Assembly (NCBI RefSeq): GCF_013782625.1
Contig: NZ_CP056199.1
Coordinates: 1,134,588-1,198,587 of the forward strand
DNA from: Enterobacter sp. RHBSTW-00994
Lineage (GTDB): Bacteria > Pseudomonadota > Gammaproteobacteria > Enterobacterales > Enterobacteriaceae
Length of the DNA: 64,000 bases
Reading direction: 5' to 3'
Shown here piece after piece: positions 46,837 through 56,061 of this stretch. Within the stretch, counting starts at the first letter, position 1. Every line of letters starts with the position of its first letter. The notes below the pieces were generated by a model that saw only the letters and a list, made by a program, of their open reading frames with translations, ran no database searches and was not told where the DNA came from. The position numbers and the translations under genes are program-made.

Positions 46837-47811
46837 ATGTCAATTCAGAAAATCGCCCAGTTGGCCGGAGTCTCGGTGGCGACAGTGTCGCGGGTGCTCA
46901 ATAACAGCGATACCGTGAAGGCGAAAAACCGCGAACGCGTTTTGCAGGCGATCAAAGAGAGCAATTACCAGCCCAATCTGCTGGCGCGCCAGCTTCGTAC
47001 TGCCCGCAGTTACATGATTCTGGTGATGGTGTCTAACATCGCCAACCCCTTCTGTGCCGAAGTGGTAAAAGGGATTGAAGAAGAAGCCGAGAAAAACGGC
47101 TATCGCATTCTGTTGTGCAATTCCGGCTCTGATATCGATCGTTCCCGTTCAGGTTTAAGCCTGCTGTCAGGCAAAATCGTCGATGGCATTATTACTATGG
47201 ACGCTTTCTCTAAACTTCCGGAGCTCTCCACCCTGATTGGCAACGCGCCCTGGGTGCAGTGCGCGGAATACGCCGACGCCGGGGCCGTTTCCTGCGTGGG
47301 AATTAATGATGTGGATGCCTCACAGCATGTTGTCAGCCAACTGGCGGAAAATGGCCGTCAACGAATTGCCCTGATCAACCACGATTTAAGCTACAAATAT
47401 GCCCGTTTGCGTGAGCGCGGTTATAAGAGCGTGCTGCATTTGCGTGGTCTGGATTATCAGGTGGTGGAATACGCCAGCGATCTCAGCTATCACGCCGGGG
47501 TGGTGGCGATGCAAAAACTGCTGGCGGATGACAACCCGCCGGATGCGGTTTTTGCCGTGTCGGATACCCTCGCCGCGGGTGCGCTGCGTGCCATTGAGCA
47601 GGCAGGGTTGCGCGTACCTCAGGATATCGCTGTGGTCGGTTTTGACGGAACGGAACTGGCTGAGATGATCTCATTAACCACCATCGAACAGCCGTCGCGG
47701 GATATCGGGCGCAAAGCGGTTAACCTGCTATTAAACAACATCGACAATCCGGATACGCCCACGGAGCGCGTGATGATGGACTGGCGCTATATTTCACGCG
47801 CCAGCGCCTGA
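46837..47811 (+). CDS. LacI/GalR-family regulator of the catabolic operon, 324 aa
   Basis: Helix-turn-helix IQKIAQLAGVSVATVSRVLNN with hinge LARQLRTA (1-60), then the effector domain (PurR/CytR branch; IANPFCAEVVKGIEEEAEKNGY). Probably represses the operon at 43347 by binding the GTAATCGATTAC sites; no copy of that palindrome is seen directly before its own gene. Located downstream on the same strand, separated by a hairpin. The effector should be the substrate or an intermediate of that pathway. Convergent with ybdG, one base between stops. Confidence 0.88.
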   Translation: MSIQKIAQLAGVSVATVSRVLNNSDTVKAKNRERVLQAIKESNYQPNLLARQLRTARSYMILVMVSNIANPFCAEVVKGIEEEAEKNGYRILLCNSGSDIDRSRSGLSLLSGKIVDGIITMDAFSKLPELSTLIGNAPWVQCAEYADAGAVSCVGINDVDASQHVVSQLAENGRQRIALINHDLSYKYARLRERGYKSVLHLRGLDYQVVEYASDLSYHAGVVAMQKLLADDNPPDAVFAVSDTLAAGALRAIEQAGLRVPQDIAVVGFDGTELAEMISLTTIEQPSRDIGRKAVNLLLNNIDNPDTPTERVMMDWRYISRASA

Positions 47812-47812
47812 G

Positions 47813-49057
47813 TTATTTCACGAATGCATCGGCCAGGGAACGAATATCGTTCCCGGTCGGTGATTGATGAATACGTAAACCAAACTCTTCTACAACGGCA
47901 TAAATATGGTCGAAAATATCGGCCTGAATATCTTCATATTCTGCCCAGATAACGGTGTTAGTGAATGCATATATTTCTAACGGTAAACCGTTAGCGTCAG
48001 GGGCAAGCTGGCGTACCATTAAGGTCATATCTTTGCGGATCCGTGGATGGTTTCGCAGATATTCATTCAGGTAGGCGCGGAAGGTTCCTATATTGGTCAT
48101 CTTGCGCAGGTTAAGCACCGACTCGCCTTCACCGTTTTTCTGATTCCACAGCGTAATTTCTTCATGACGAGCCGCCATATAGGGCTTAAGCAATTTAGCC
48201 TGTATTAACCGTTGCTGCTCCTGCGTATCAAGAAAATGGATGCTGGTGGTGTCAATATTCAAACTGCGTTTAATGCGACGACCACCAGAGGCTGACATTC
48301 CGCTCCAGTTAATAAAGGCATCGGATACCAGCGCCCAGGTGGGGATCGTCGTGATTGTATTATCAAAGTTGCGCACCTTGACGGTCGTCAGGCCGATATC
48401 CGTTACCGTGCCGTTTGCGCCGTATTTCGGCATCTCCAGCCAGTCACCGAGCTTGAGCATATCGTTGGCTGAGAGCTGAATCCCGGCTACTAAACCCAGG
48501 ATTGGATCTTTAAACACCAACATCAGCACCGCGGCCATCGCCCCCAGACCGCTAATCAAAATAGCGGGCGACTGGCCAATGAGCAGGGAGATAATCAGAA
48601 TACCTACCAGGATGGCGCTCACCAATTTAATGCCCTGGAAGATCCCTTTCAGCGGCAACTGCGAGGCCGTTGCCATTTTTTGTGACAGGTTGAAAATGAC
48701 ATCCAGCAGTGAGAAGAAAGAGAGCAGGGCATAGACCATTACCCACAACTTTGCACTGGTGGTGAGTATATCTGCTGCTTCACTGCCTTTTTGCAACCAT
48801 AATACCGCCTGAACATTGACAATTATCCCTTGCAGGGTAAAAGCCAGGCGGTGAAATAATTTATTCTGGGTAATGATTTGCAGCCACAAATGGCTGCTGG
48901 CCTGGGCGCGTTTTTCAAAGGCGCGCAGCACCACTTTGTGCAGAATAAGATGAACAATGATGGCGGTAAGAAAAATAATACCAAAGATAATCACCAGGGA
49001 TGTGGTGTGGTTAATTTCAATGCCTAACTCTTCTACCTGAGCAATTAATTCCTGCAT
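47813..49057 (-). CDS. ybdG: YbdG, miniconductance mechanosensitive channel, 414 aa
   Basis: MscS-superfamily inner-membrane channel responding to hypo-osmotic shock. Five N-terminal spans are followed by the MscS core (pore helix [22 protein letters not shown], [39 protein letters not shown]). C-terminal cytoplasmic domain is intact. Length agrees with E. coli YbdG (415). Order pheP...ybdG...nfsB is conserved with E. coli. Confidence 0.95.
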   Translation of the reverse strand: MQELIAQVEELGIEINHTTSLVIIFGIIFLTAIIVHLILHKVVLRAFEKRAQASSHLWLQIITQNKLFHRLAFTLQGIIVNVQAVLWLQKGSEAADILTTSAKLWVMVYALLSFFSLLDVIFNLSQKMATASQLPLKGIFQGIKLVSAILVGILIISLLIGQSPAILISGLGAMAAVLMLVFKDPILGLVAGIQLSANDMLKLGDWLEMPKYGANGTVTDIGLTTVKVRNFDNTITTIPTWALVSDAFINWSGMSASGGRRIKRSLNIDTTSIHFLDTQEQQRLIQAKLLKPYMAARHEEITLWNQKNGEGESVLNLRKMTNIGTFRAYLNEYLRNHPRIRKDMTLMVRQLAPDANGLPLEIYAFTNTVIWAEYEDIQADIFDHIYAVVEEFGLRIHQSPTGNDIRSLADAFVK

Positions 49058-49124
49058 AACGTCTCCTGTAATGATGCAGCCTCATGATGACGGCTGCCGA
49101 TCCATTATGCAAATCAGGTCAGGC

Positions 49125-50561
49125 TTATTTGGTCGCGTGGCAGGGTTTCACCACCGGCAGACACAAACGGTGACGCATACGTAACGTTGCCAGCGCCAGA
49201 ACCACCATCATCAGGGTTTCCACCACCAGGAAGACGTTAATGGCCTGTGCGAAATCCCCGTGATGGTTTTGTAGCGCGTGCAGCAAAATAGCCCCAAAAA
49301 TAGCCGGGCCTAATCCTAATGCCGCCTGCTGAAGCGTACTCAGAATGGCGCTGGCTGCGCCGGCATCGTCAGGCTGGATATCGCGCATCCCGATGCGGTA
49401 AAAACTGTTCACAATCAGCGCCTGCCCGTAGCCGACCAGCCCGGTGGCCGGAGCCAGCGTCAGTGCCGTGTTGTGCAAACCCCAAAGGCTGAATGTGGCG
49501 ATCAATGAGACAAGACCCACAATCTGTATTGCCAGGCCCGTCAGCAGAATGGTGCTGGTGCTGTAGCGGGCGATCAGCCGTGGTGCGAACCACGCAGAGA
49601 CAAAGTACGTCACGCCAAGCGCAATAAAGCTGTTCCCGGATTGCCACGGCGCCATTCCCAGGCCTGTTTGCATGGTCAGCGCCATACAGAACATAAAGCC
49701 GGACCAGACGCTGAAAAATAGCATTGCAATCAGCACGCCGAAACGAATGCTATTGAGTTTCAGCAGGCGCGGGGGGATCAGCGGATGATCGTTTTCACGC
49801 TCTTTTTTGCGCGCGTTCATCGCCATCAAACAGGCCAGTGGAATAATGGCCAGTAGCGCGGCCTTCAGCGGCCATGACCAGTGCCACTGTGGACCTAACG
49901 CCATCGGGAAGAGCAGGCAGCAGAGGATGGCGGCCAGCAGCACCGTTCCTTGCCAGTCGATTCGTGATGGGGTATCGCGGCGTGTTTCAGGGACATAATG
50001 ACGGCTCAACCCCAGCACTAACAGGCAAATGGGTACATTGATGAAAAAGGCATTCCGCCAGCCAAGCTCGGCGATATCTGCCGATACCAGCCAGCCACCG
50101 CCCATCTGTCCGACGATAAAAGCGATGCCGCCAATTCCGCCAAACAGACTGATGGCTTTGGCATGCGCCGTACCTTTTAGGGTGACATGTAACGTTGCCA
50201 GGATTTGCGGCATGATCAATGCCGCGCCAGCACCTTGTACAATGCGTGCGGCAAGCAGTTGCTCAATGTTACCCGCCATCCCGCACAGCAAGGAGGCCAG
50301 ACCAAAACTCGCCACGCCCCACATAAATAAGCGGCGGCGACCCAGGTTATCCCCCAATTTACTGCCCAGAGCCAGGCAGACAGCAAAAGCCACCCCATAG
50401 AGGGCAACAATCAGCTCCAGTTCGGTTGCTGTGGCGTGCAATGACTGGGTAATGGAGTCCAGCGCCACGTTGGTGATTGAGGTATCAATCAGCGGCAGCA
50501 TCTGGCCGGTTAACAGCAATATCAGGCCTGCGCGACCTGGTGAAACAACTGACGTATTCAT
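49125..50561 (-). CDS. MFS drug efflux transporter (DHA2 type), 478 aa
   Basis: Inner-membrane proton antiporter with about 14 spans, as in QacA/SmvA. Conserved motif A is GSKLGDNLGRRRLF near residue 64, and LPLIDTSITNVALDSI near residue 22 matches motif D1 of DHA2 pumps. Probably exports cationic or hydrophobic drugs. It is divergent from an XRE/MmyB regulator with a 107-bp shared gap holding an inverted repeat, a common arrangement for regulated pumps. Confidence 0.88.
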   Translation of the reverse strand: MNTSVVSPGRAGLILLLTGQMLPLIDTSITNVALDSITQSLHATATELELIVALYGVAFAVCLALGSKLGDNLGRRRLFMWGVASFGLASLLCGMAGNIEQLLAARIVQGAGAALIMPQILATLHVTLKGTAHAKAISLFGGIGGIAFIVGQMGGGWLVSADIAELGWRNAFFINVPICLLVLGLSRHYVPETRRDTPSRIDWQGTVLLAAILCCLLFPMALGPQWHWSWPLKAALLAIIPLACLMAMNARKKERENDHPLIPPRLLKLNSIRFGVLIAMLFFSVWSGFMFCMALTMQTGLGMAPWQSGNSFIALGVTYFVSAWFAPRLIARYSTSTILLTGLAIQIVGLVSLIATFSLWGLHNTALTLAPATGLVGYGQALIVNSFYRIGMRDIQPDDAGAASAILSTLQQAALGLGPAIFGAILLHALQNHHGDFAQAINVFLVVETLMMVVLALATLRMRHRLCLPVVKPCHATK

Positions 50562-50620
50562 GGTAACTCCATTGCGTCATTCAACAGATGGTCGTAGCAT
50601 CGGTGATCTTTAAAACGGGG

Positions 50621-50642
50621 ACCAGTTCTTGCTTATACTGGT
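50621..50642. promoter_or_regulatory. Candidate operator between the DHA2 pump and its regulator
   Basis: Inverted repeat ACCAGT (50621-50626) and ACTGGT (50637-50642) with a 10-base spacer. TATACT at its right end could be the regulator's -10. Its location in a divergent promoter suggests control of both genes. Confidence 0.55.
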
Positions 50643-50668
50643 ATTGGCACTACCATGCAGGAGGTACT

Positions 50669-51547
50669 ATGGCGCTGATGTCTGAACCCGTCACTTCGCT
50701 TCAGGGTGACACACGAAAACAGCTTGGCGCGTTTTTACGCGCGCGGCGAGAGAGCCTCGATCCTCAGCGTCTTGGCCTGCCACGAAGCGGCCGCCGTCGA
50801 ACGCCCGGCCTGCGCCGTGAAGAGGTGGCTGTGCTGGCGGATGTTGGCGTCACCTGGTACACCTGGCTTGAGCAGGGAAGAGACGTTAATCCGTCGGGTA
50901 TTGTGATGGCCGCAGTGGCGAAAGCGCTCCAGTGTACTCCGACCGAAACCCGTCACTTATTTGTGCTGGCTGGTTTACCGCCCGGCGAAGCGCCGCAGGC
51001 AACCTGCTGCGAGGGCATAAGCGAGGGCACGCGTCGCCTGCTCGATACCCTGATGCCAAAACCCGCCAGTATTCAGAAACCAAACTTTGATATCGTGGCC
51101 TGGAACGACAGTTTCGGTCATCTGATGGGCGTCGATTTCAACACGATCCCTCCGGAAGATCGTAACTGCATTTACCTCTTCCTGACTCACCCGGCGTGGC
51201 GAAGCCGGCTGGGTAAACGCGACGATGTGCTGCCCATTTTCGTCTCCTATTTCCGGGCGGCGATGGCGGAACACCGGGGCGATCCGCAGTGGGAAGCACA
51301 ACTGGCGCGTTTCTTTGCCGTTTCCCCGGAATTTGAATCCCTGTGGCATCAACGTTACGACGTTCGTGGCGTGGAAAATCAACTGAAGCTGTTCACCCAT
51401 CCTGATTTGGGCGACTTCAACCTCCAGCAGATGTACTGGTACTCCGCACCGCGAAATGGCTCACGGTTGCTGGTCTATCTGCCGGTAGATGACGCAGGGG
51501 AAAGGGCGCTGACGTGGCTGGCTGAACAGGCTGTTATACTCAGGTAA
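50669..51547 (+). CDS. XRE-family regulator with MmyB-like ligand domain, 292 aa
   Basis: N-terminal helix-turn-helix (about residues 10-80; LGAFLRARRESLDP, RTPGLRREEVAVLADVGVTWYTWLEQGR) then an MmyB-type domain (about 110-280) that in relatives binds a fatty acid or similar ligand. The start at 50669 has AGGAGG 4 bases upstream. Divergent from the DHA2 pump, which it probably represses. Confidence 0.88.
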   Translation: MALMSEPVTSLQGDTRKQLGAFLRARRESLDPQRLGLPRSGRRRTPGLRREEVAVLADVGVTWYTWLEQGRDVNPSGIVMAAVAKALQCTPTETRHLFVLAGLPPGEAPQATCCEGISEGTRRLLDTLMPKPASIQKPNFDIVAWNDSFGHLMGVDFNTIPPEDRNCIYLFLTHPAWRSRLGKRDDVLPIFVSYFRAAMAEHRGDPQWEAQLARFFAVSPEFESLWHQRYDVRGVENQLKLFTHPDLGDFNLQQMYWYSAPRNGSRLLVYLPVDDAGERALTWLAEQAVILR

Positions 51548-51571
51548 ATCCGGTTAATTCAGGGAGTGAAG

Positions 51572-52606
51572 ATGAAAGTCACACGTAAGCAGGAGCGGCT
51601 TCTTCGCCGCGCACTCACCGACTGGGAACAGGAAGGGGCGTTATCGGCTGAGGAACACCAGCGTCTGGCGGGAACATTAAAACGTGTGACGATGGACTGG
51701 CAACGCCTTAGCCGCTATGCCTTCTGGACGTCGCTTGCCTGTATCGTCATCGCCATGGGCAGTCTGTTCTCCGACAGCGAGCTAATGGCGCGAATGATTG
51801 AGTTCTTCGCCTTCTCTTCTCTTGCCCGAATTGGGCTGCCTGCACTCCTGGCTGTGCTGTTTTATGTGTGGGGATTCAGTCGGCAGCGACGGGAAACTCA
51901 GTGGCATTACAGTACTGAAGCGATGCTTTTCCTCGGCGTAGTCTTTACTGCTATTGCCTTGTGGCAACTCGGTGAACGGCTGGATAACGGTAGCGGACAT
52001 ATTGCGCCGCTGTTCCTGGCGGGGTGTGTCATATACGGACTGGTGGGCTTTTTGGGGCGTTCGGGTCTGGTCTGGCTGTTCTTTTTGCTCTCTCTGGGTA
52101 ACTGGTTTGGGGCGGAAACCGGCTATATGTCCGGCTGGGGCGCATACTGGCTGGGGATGAACTATCCGGTGCGGTTTATCTTCTTTGGTGGCGTGCTGTT
52201 GGCGGTATGCTGGCTGCTTCGGGCAATGTTGCAGACCCGTCATCTCTATACCACCAGTAAAGCGATTGGGCTGACTTACCTGTTTATCGCGCTGTGGATC
52301 ATGTCGATTTTTGGTAATTACGATATCGATAACTGGTACGGCGTGACGCAAGCGGTGCTACTGCCCTGGGCGCTGCTGTTTGCCGTCGCGGCGGTTCTCT
52401 GTATTTATATCAGCCTGAAAACCGACGACGGCATGTTGCGCGGTTTCGGCCTGACCTTCCTCGCCATTAACCTGTATACCCGCTATTTCGAATACTTCTG
52501 GGACGGAATGAATAAAGTGGTGTTTTTCCTGATTCTGGCAGCATCGCTGGCGCTATTAGGGCGCTATGCGGAGAAGATCTGGCACGCGGGACGCCTGGCG
52601 AAATAA
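51572..52606 (+). CDS. DUF2157 membrane protein, 344 aa
   Basis: A cytoplasmic N-terminal helical segment (about 1-45, LRRALTDWEQEGALSAEEHQRL) is followed by about ten membrane spans. The N-terminal part is the DUF2157 signature. The ATG at 51572 is chosen for AGGGAG 5 bases upstream; a GTG 6 bases earlier is possible. It follows the XRE gene by 24 bases and may be co-expressed. Function unknown. Confidence 0.82.
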   Translation: MKVTRKQERLLRRALTDWEQEGALSAEEHQRLAGTLKRVTMDWQRLSRYAFWTSLACIVIAMGSLFSDSELMARMIEFFAFSSLARIGLPALLAVLFYVWGFSRQRRETQWHYSTEAMLFLGVVFTAIALWQLGERLDNGSGHIAPLFLAGCVIYGLVGFLGRSGLVWLFFLLSLGNWFGAETGYMSGWGAYWLGMNYPVRFIFFGGVLLAVCWLLRAMLQTRHLYTTSKAIGLTYLFIALWIMSIFGNYDIDNWYGVTQAVLLPWALLFAVAAVLCIYISLKTDDGMLRGFGLTFLAINLYTRYFEYFWDGMNKVVFFLILAASLALLGRYAEKIWHAGRLAK

Positions 52607-52732
52607 CTTTTTTGCGAGCAGCTTTCAGGGACCGTCATCTGAGATCGGTTTACGGTGGTTAATGCGTGTAATGTTAAGAAAATCCACGGCGCTAGCATCA
52701 TTTCGATGAGTAATAAAGCGGACTATAATTAC

Positions 52733-52795
52733 ATGATGAGAAACAACCCGATGCCACCACTACTGATTGATTCTGCAGATTTCAGCCAAAAATGA
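52733..52795 (+). CDS. Short leader-like reading frame, 20 aa
   Basis: Encodes MMRNNPMPPLLIDSADFSQK and ends in TGA overlapping the ATG of the next frame (ATGA). No strong ribosome site was seen. It may be a coupled leader, or the 5' part of a single gene split by a frameshift (the downstream frame is in another phase). Speculative. Confidence 0.35.
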   Translation: MMRNNPMPPLLIDSADFSQK

Positions 52796-52992
52796 GGGCT
52801 TATCGCCATACCGAGGCCTTTCTTGCGCGTGGCACAGCAGATTTTAAACTGCCGGGATTTGAATTACCTGAAGGTAATCGTCTCTTAACATCATGTTATA
52901 GCGACGAATTTCGCATTGTGACGACTGATGACGGAAAACCTTACACGGTTTATGCCGTTAAGCTGCAGTTTCATAGTTTGACGGGCCGCTAA
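52792..52992 (+). CDS. Small hypothetical protein, 66 aa
   Basis: Hydrophilic, no signal peptide or membrane span, start MRAYRHTEAFLARG and end QFHSLTGR. Alternating polar/hydrophobic strands in the second half suggest a small beta-rich fold. The stop codon lies in the loop of the terminator hairpin. The start overlaps the preceding 20-codon frame by 4 bases. No family recognised. It is located between DUF2157 and convergent nfsB. Confidence 0.5.
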   Translation: MRAYRHTEAFLARGTADFKLPGFELPEGNRLLTSCYSDEFRIVTTDDGKPYTVYAVKLQFHSLTGR

Positions 52993-53006
52993 AGCGGCCC
53001 GTTTGC
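52981..53006. terminator. Terminator between the small gene and nfsB
   Basis: ACGGGCCGCT (52981-52990) and AGCGGCCCGT (52993-53002) with a tight loop, then TTT. It includes the stop codon of the 66-aa frame and probably serves nfsB from the other side. Confidence 0.8.
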
Positions 53007-53007
53007 A

Positions 53008-53661
53008 TTAGCACTCAGTCACAATCGTGCTTAACGGCAGGCGTGATTTCGGCAGGGAGGCGTTGAAATCCTCCACGCTGTGGTGGCCGACCGGTACAAC
53101 CACCAGGCTGGTATAGCCTTTCTCTTTCAGACCAAACTCTTCGTCTAAAATCGCGGCATCGAAACCTTCAATTGGTACGGCATCCAGACCCAGAGCGCCA
53201 ACGCCCAGCAGGAAGTTGCCCACATTGAGGTAAACCTGTTTGGCCATCCACTGGTCGTCATCTTTCAGGTCGACACGGTGCATATCGGCAAAGTAGCAGC
53301 GGCCTTTGTGGTTGGCGGCTTTGGCTTCTGGTGTCGCAAAACGGCCGTCGATCTCTTCCTGATCCACAACGCGTTCAAGCCAGGCATCATCCATTGCGGT
53401 TTTTGCGCAGAAGACAACCACGTGTGACGCATCCAGCATTTTACGTTCATTAAACACGTACGTGCCTGCCGCCGATTTTGCGACACGAGCTTTGCCTGCA
53501 TCGGTGCTGGCGACGATGAAATGCCACGGCTGGGAGTTGGTGCTGGACGGGCTGAACTGCAGCAGGGTTTTGATTTTTTCAGCTTCTTCAGCGGTCAGTT
53601 TTTTACTTGCGTCGAACGCCTTCGTGGAGTGGCGTTTTAAGGCGACAGAAATGATATCCAT
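53008..53661 (-). CDS. nfsB: NfsB, oxygen-insensitive NAD(P)H nitroreductase, 217 aa
   Basis: FMN-dependent flavoprotein that reduces nitroaromatics and quinones by two-electron steps; activates nitrofurans. Starts [17 protein letters not shown] and contains [12 protein letters not shown] (FMN-binding) and the C-terminal [12 protein letters not shown]. It is nearly identical, from memory, to the E. cloacae nitroreductase, with a few substitutions. Length 217 is standard. Loss of function in this family gives nitrofuran resistance; this copy looks intact. Confidence 0.97.
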   Translation of the reverse strand: MDIISVALKRHSTKAFDASKKLTAEEAEKIKTLLQFSPSSTNSQPWHFIVASTDAGKARVAKSAAGTYVFNERKMLDASHVVVFCAKTAMDDAWLERVVDQEEIDGRFATPEAKAANHKGRCYFADMHRVDLKDDDQWMAKQVYLNVGNFLLGVGALGLDAVPIEGFDAAILDEEFGLKEKGYTSLVVVPVGHHSVEDFNASLPKSRLPLSTIVTEC

Positions 53662-53782
53662 AACAACTCCTGGTGATGTGAATTCGCCCGTATACGGGCG
53701 CGAAAGGAAAGCAGATTACAAGGGTAAACGGAAAAAGATAAGGGCGATTCGGGCGGTTAAACTGTTCGTCTGTGGCGAACAA

Positions 53783-54151
53783 TCAGGCCGGACGTAGCCA
53801 CTTCTGGTCTTTTTTAGGTAATTTGTCGACCACCAGATTCCATGAATCAACGATCAGGTCGCTCACCAGGTCTGGGGTGATGTCGTCTGCCGAGTACAGA
53901 GAGATCCAGTGTTTTTTACTGAGGTGATAGCCGGGTTCGATACCGCGATAGATCTGCTGATTCAGCAGGGATTTTTCCGGGTCAGATTTCAGGCTGACAT
54001 GGGGCCGCCCGTGGGCGACGGCCATGATCATAAAAATTTTGCCGCCTACCTTAAAGACGTCAAATTCCGGGCCAAACGGCCAGCAGTGTTCGGTGAACGG
54101 TTGTTCCAGCGCCACGCGTTTTGCGTGTTCCTGCAAGGATTTACTGTCCAT
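53783..54151 (-). CDS. ybdF: YbdF, MmcQ/YjbR-family protein, 122 aa
   Basis: Small DNA-binding-like CyaY-fold protein of the MmcQ/YjbR group. [37 protein letters not shown] and [15 protein letters not shown] are conserved positions. The start at 54151 gives the E. coli YbdF length (122) and overlaps the ramR stop by 11 bases, so it is translated with ramR. Longer in-frame extension upstream lies in ramR and is rejected. Confidence 0.92.
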   Translation of the reverse strand: MDSKSLQEHAKRVALEQPFTEHCWPFGPEFDVFKVGGKIFMIMAVAHGRPHVSLKSDPEKSLLNQQIYRGIEPGYHLSKKHWISLYSADDITPDLVSDLIVDSWNLVVDKLPKKDQKWLRPA

Positions 54152-54731
54152 TGATATCCTCGATGGCGAGTGCGCGCCACATAGCTTCGAAGCCGAGGGA
54201 TTTAAAATCAACGGCACGGGATGGGTCGCGGGTGGCAAATGACATGGTGGTTTCTGCCAGCGATAAGAACATCGCATCCCCGAAGGTGCGGAATTCATCG
54301 GACATAAATACCGGGCGAACTGAGCGGCGGCACAGTTCATTCAGCTCCGGAAACATATCGTGGACCGCCTGTTCGGTCTCTTTCGAAATTTTCTCGCTTA
54401 CGCCAAGCTGACGGATCGCGCCGTGCGCAATGGGATTGCGAATGCCCCAGTCCACATAACTGTTCCAGATATTGCGGGTATGCTCTTTTGGCAGGGTGAT
54501 GGTGCGATCCAGATTTGCCAGCATGGTCTGGCACAGATCTTGTTTCAGGTGCAAATAGAGGGCATTGAGCAGATCGTCTTTAGTGGCAAAATAGCGAAAC
54601 AGCGTACCTTCGGCGACGCCTGCGTTACGGGCAATTAATGCCGTTGACGCGGCAATACCCGACTGCGCAAATGCTGCGGTTGCTGCCTCAAGTAACGCCT
54701 GTTTTTTGTCTTCACTTTTCGGACGTGCCAC
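54141..54731 (-). CDS. ramR: RamR, TetR-family repressor of ramA, 196 aa
   Basis: Represses romA-ramA; release by bile acids, berberine or mutation raises ramA and AcrAB-TolC efflux in Salmonella and Klebsiella. TetR helix-turn-helix: [23 protein letters not shown] (about 25-47), then an effector domain. GTG start at 54731 chosen for GGAGG about 9 bases upstream and fit to [10 protein letters not shown]. No truncation or obvious damage is seen; the reading frame is full length, so repression should be normal. Divergent from romA, operator between them. Confidence 0.92.
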   Translation of the reverse strand: MARPKSEDKKQALLEAATAAFAQSGIAASTALIARNAGVAEGTLFRYFATKDDLLNALYLHLKQDLCQTMLANLDRTITLPKEHTRNIWNSYVDWGIRNPIAHGAIRQLGVSEKISKETEQAVHDMFPELNELCRRSVRPVFMSDEFRTFGDAMFLSLAETTMSFATRDPSRAVDFKSLGFEAMWRALAIEDINGQ

Positions 54732-54821
54732 TAAATTTTCCCTCCTGTCAATTCTTAAAACCACGATTGAAACATGTGCTTTGCTACGCTGCAACGCCGA
54801 ATGTCAAATAACGAAAACGTC

Positions 54822-54849
54822 TTGACGACTTTATCATCACATCTATAAT
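54822..54849 (+). promoter_or_regulatory. romA-ramA promoter
   Basis: TTGACG (54822-54827) and a perfect TATAAT (54844-54849), 16-base spacing. The -10 overlaps the start of the RamR operator. Confidence 0.78.
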
Positions 54850-54867
54850 GAGTGCTTACTCACTCAT
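54848..54867. promoter_or_regulatory. RamR operator
   Basis: ATGAGTG, 6 bases, CACTCAT: a perfect 7-bp inverted repeat like the RamR site known from Salmonella. It directly follows and overlaps the -10 of romA-ramA. Confidence 0.88.
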
Positions 54868-54921
54868 AATCAAGTTTAACCCGCGCAAACCACCGGAAGG
54901 GGCGCGTTTTCGGGTCAGGAT

Positions 54922-56025
54922 ATGAAAAAGCCTCTTTTTGTCTGCGTGGTGTTTGTCATGATTATTGCGTCTGCTGCGAGTTTACCGTTTGTTCTGAATG
55001 CCGGATTTGGCCAGCCACCACAGGGTGCGCAGCTAAGTGAAGTGGAAGCCTCCCCGCAGTATCGCGACGGGCGATTCCACAATACGCTCCCCACGCCGGG
55101 CTATAACGGCGACAAGAATATGCTGGTGGCGATGTGGGAATTTCTGACCCAAAAAACAGAAAATGCTCGTCCAGCACAGCCGCTGCCGCTGGTGAAAACT
55201 GACCTTGAAAGCTTGCCGCTGGAAGAGGATACGCTGATCTGGCTCGGCCATTCTTCCTGGTATATGCAACTGGCAGGGAAACGTATCCTGATCGATCCAG
55301 TTCTCGGCGATTACGCTGCGCCGTTTTCATTCCTGAACAAAGCGTTTGCCGGGGAATACCCGTGGCGCGCAGAGAAAATGCCGGATATCGATCTGCTGAT
55401 TATCTCCCACGATCACTACGATCATCTGGATTACGCCACTATCAAAGCGTTGATGCCAAAGGTGAAACGGGTTGTTACGCCATTGGGCGTCGGTTCTCAT
55501 CTGCGCTACTGGGGTATGAAGCCAGAAATTATTGATGAGCGTGACTGGAACCAGTCGGTGCGAATCAGCGATGACCTGACGGTTCATGTGCTGCCCGCTC
55601 GACACTTTTCCGGGCGCGGAATTAAGCGTGACCAGACCCTGTGGGGCAGCTTTATGTTTGTGACCCCGCAGCAGAAGGTCTACTACAGCGGTGATTCCGG
55701 CTACGGCCCGCACTTTAAAGCCATCGGTGAGCAGTTTGGTGAGGTGGATTTAGCCATCATGGAGAACGGTCAGTACGACCAGGACTGGAAATACATTCAT
55801 ATGTTGCCGGATGAAACCGCGCAGGCCTCCGCCGATATTAACGCGAAAGCGGTCGTGCCAGGGCATAACGGACGCTTTGTGCTGGCAAAACACAGCTGGA
55901 ATGACCCGGTTATCCAGCTGACACGGGCAAGCAAAGATAAACATTATCGGTTACTGACACCGGAACTGGGTGAACCCGTTCGGGTGAATGACACCACCCA
56001 ACAATTCAGCCAGTGGTGGGAATAA
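54922..56025 (+). CDS. romA: RomA, MBL-fold metallo-hydrolase, 367 aa
   Basis: Metallo-beta-lactamase-fold protein (UlaG/NAPE-PLD-like) with an N-terminal membrane anchor or signal (about 1-27). Motifs: GHSSWYMQ, then HDHYDH at about 163-168 supplying metal ligands, ARHFSGRGI and SGDSGYGP. First gene of romA-ramA; historically described in Enterobacter cloacae as decreasing outer-membrane protein levels, but the drug phenotype is mostly due to ramA. The substrate is unknown. Confidence 0.92.
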   Translation: MKKPLFVCVVFVMIIASAASLPFVLNAGFGQPPQGAQLSEVEASPQYRDGRFHNTLPTPGYNGDKNMLVAMWEFLTQKTENARPAQPLPLVKTDLESLPLEEDTLIWLGHSSWYMQLAGKRILIDPVLGDYAAPFSFLNKAFAGEYPWRAEKMPDIDLLIISHDHYDHLDYATIKALMPKVKRVVTPLGVGSHLRYWGMKPEIIDERDWNQSVRISDDLTVHVLPARHFSGRGIKRDQTLWGSFMFVTPQQKVYYSGDSGYGPHFKAIGEQFGEVDLAIMENGQYDQDWKYIHMLPDETAQASADINAKAVVPGHNGRFVLAKHSWNDPVIQLTRASKDKHYRLLTPELGEPVRVNDTTQQFSQWWE

Positions 56026-56061
56026 AAGATGTTGAACCGAAGCGCAGAAGGGGCGAGCAGT

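Noticed and set aside
50588..50668. Extended N-terminus of the XRE regulator
   Set aside because: The frame is open, but a consensus AGGAGG 4 bases before ATG 50669 and the fit of the helix-turn-helix start make the shorter form better; the extension would also cover the promoter.
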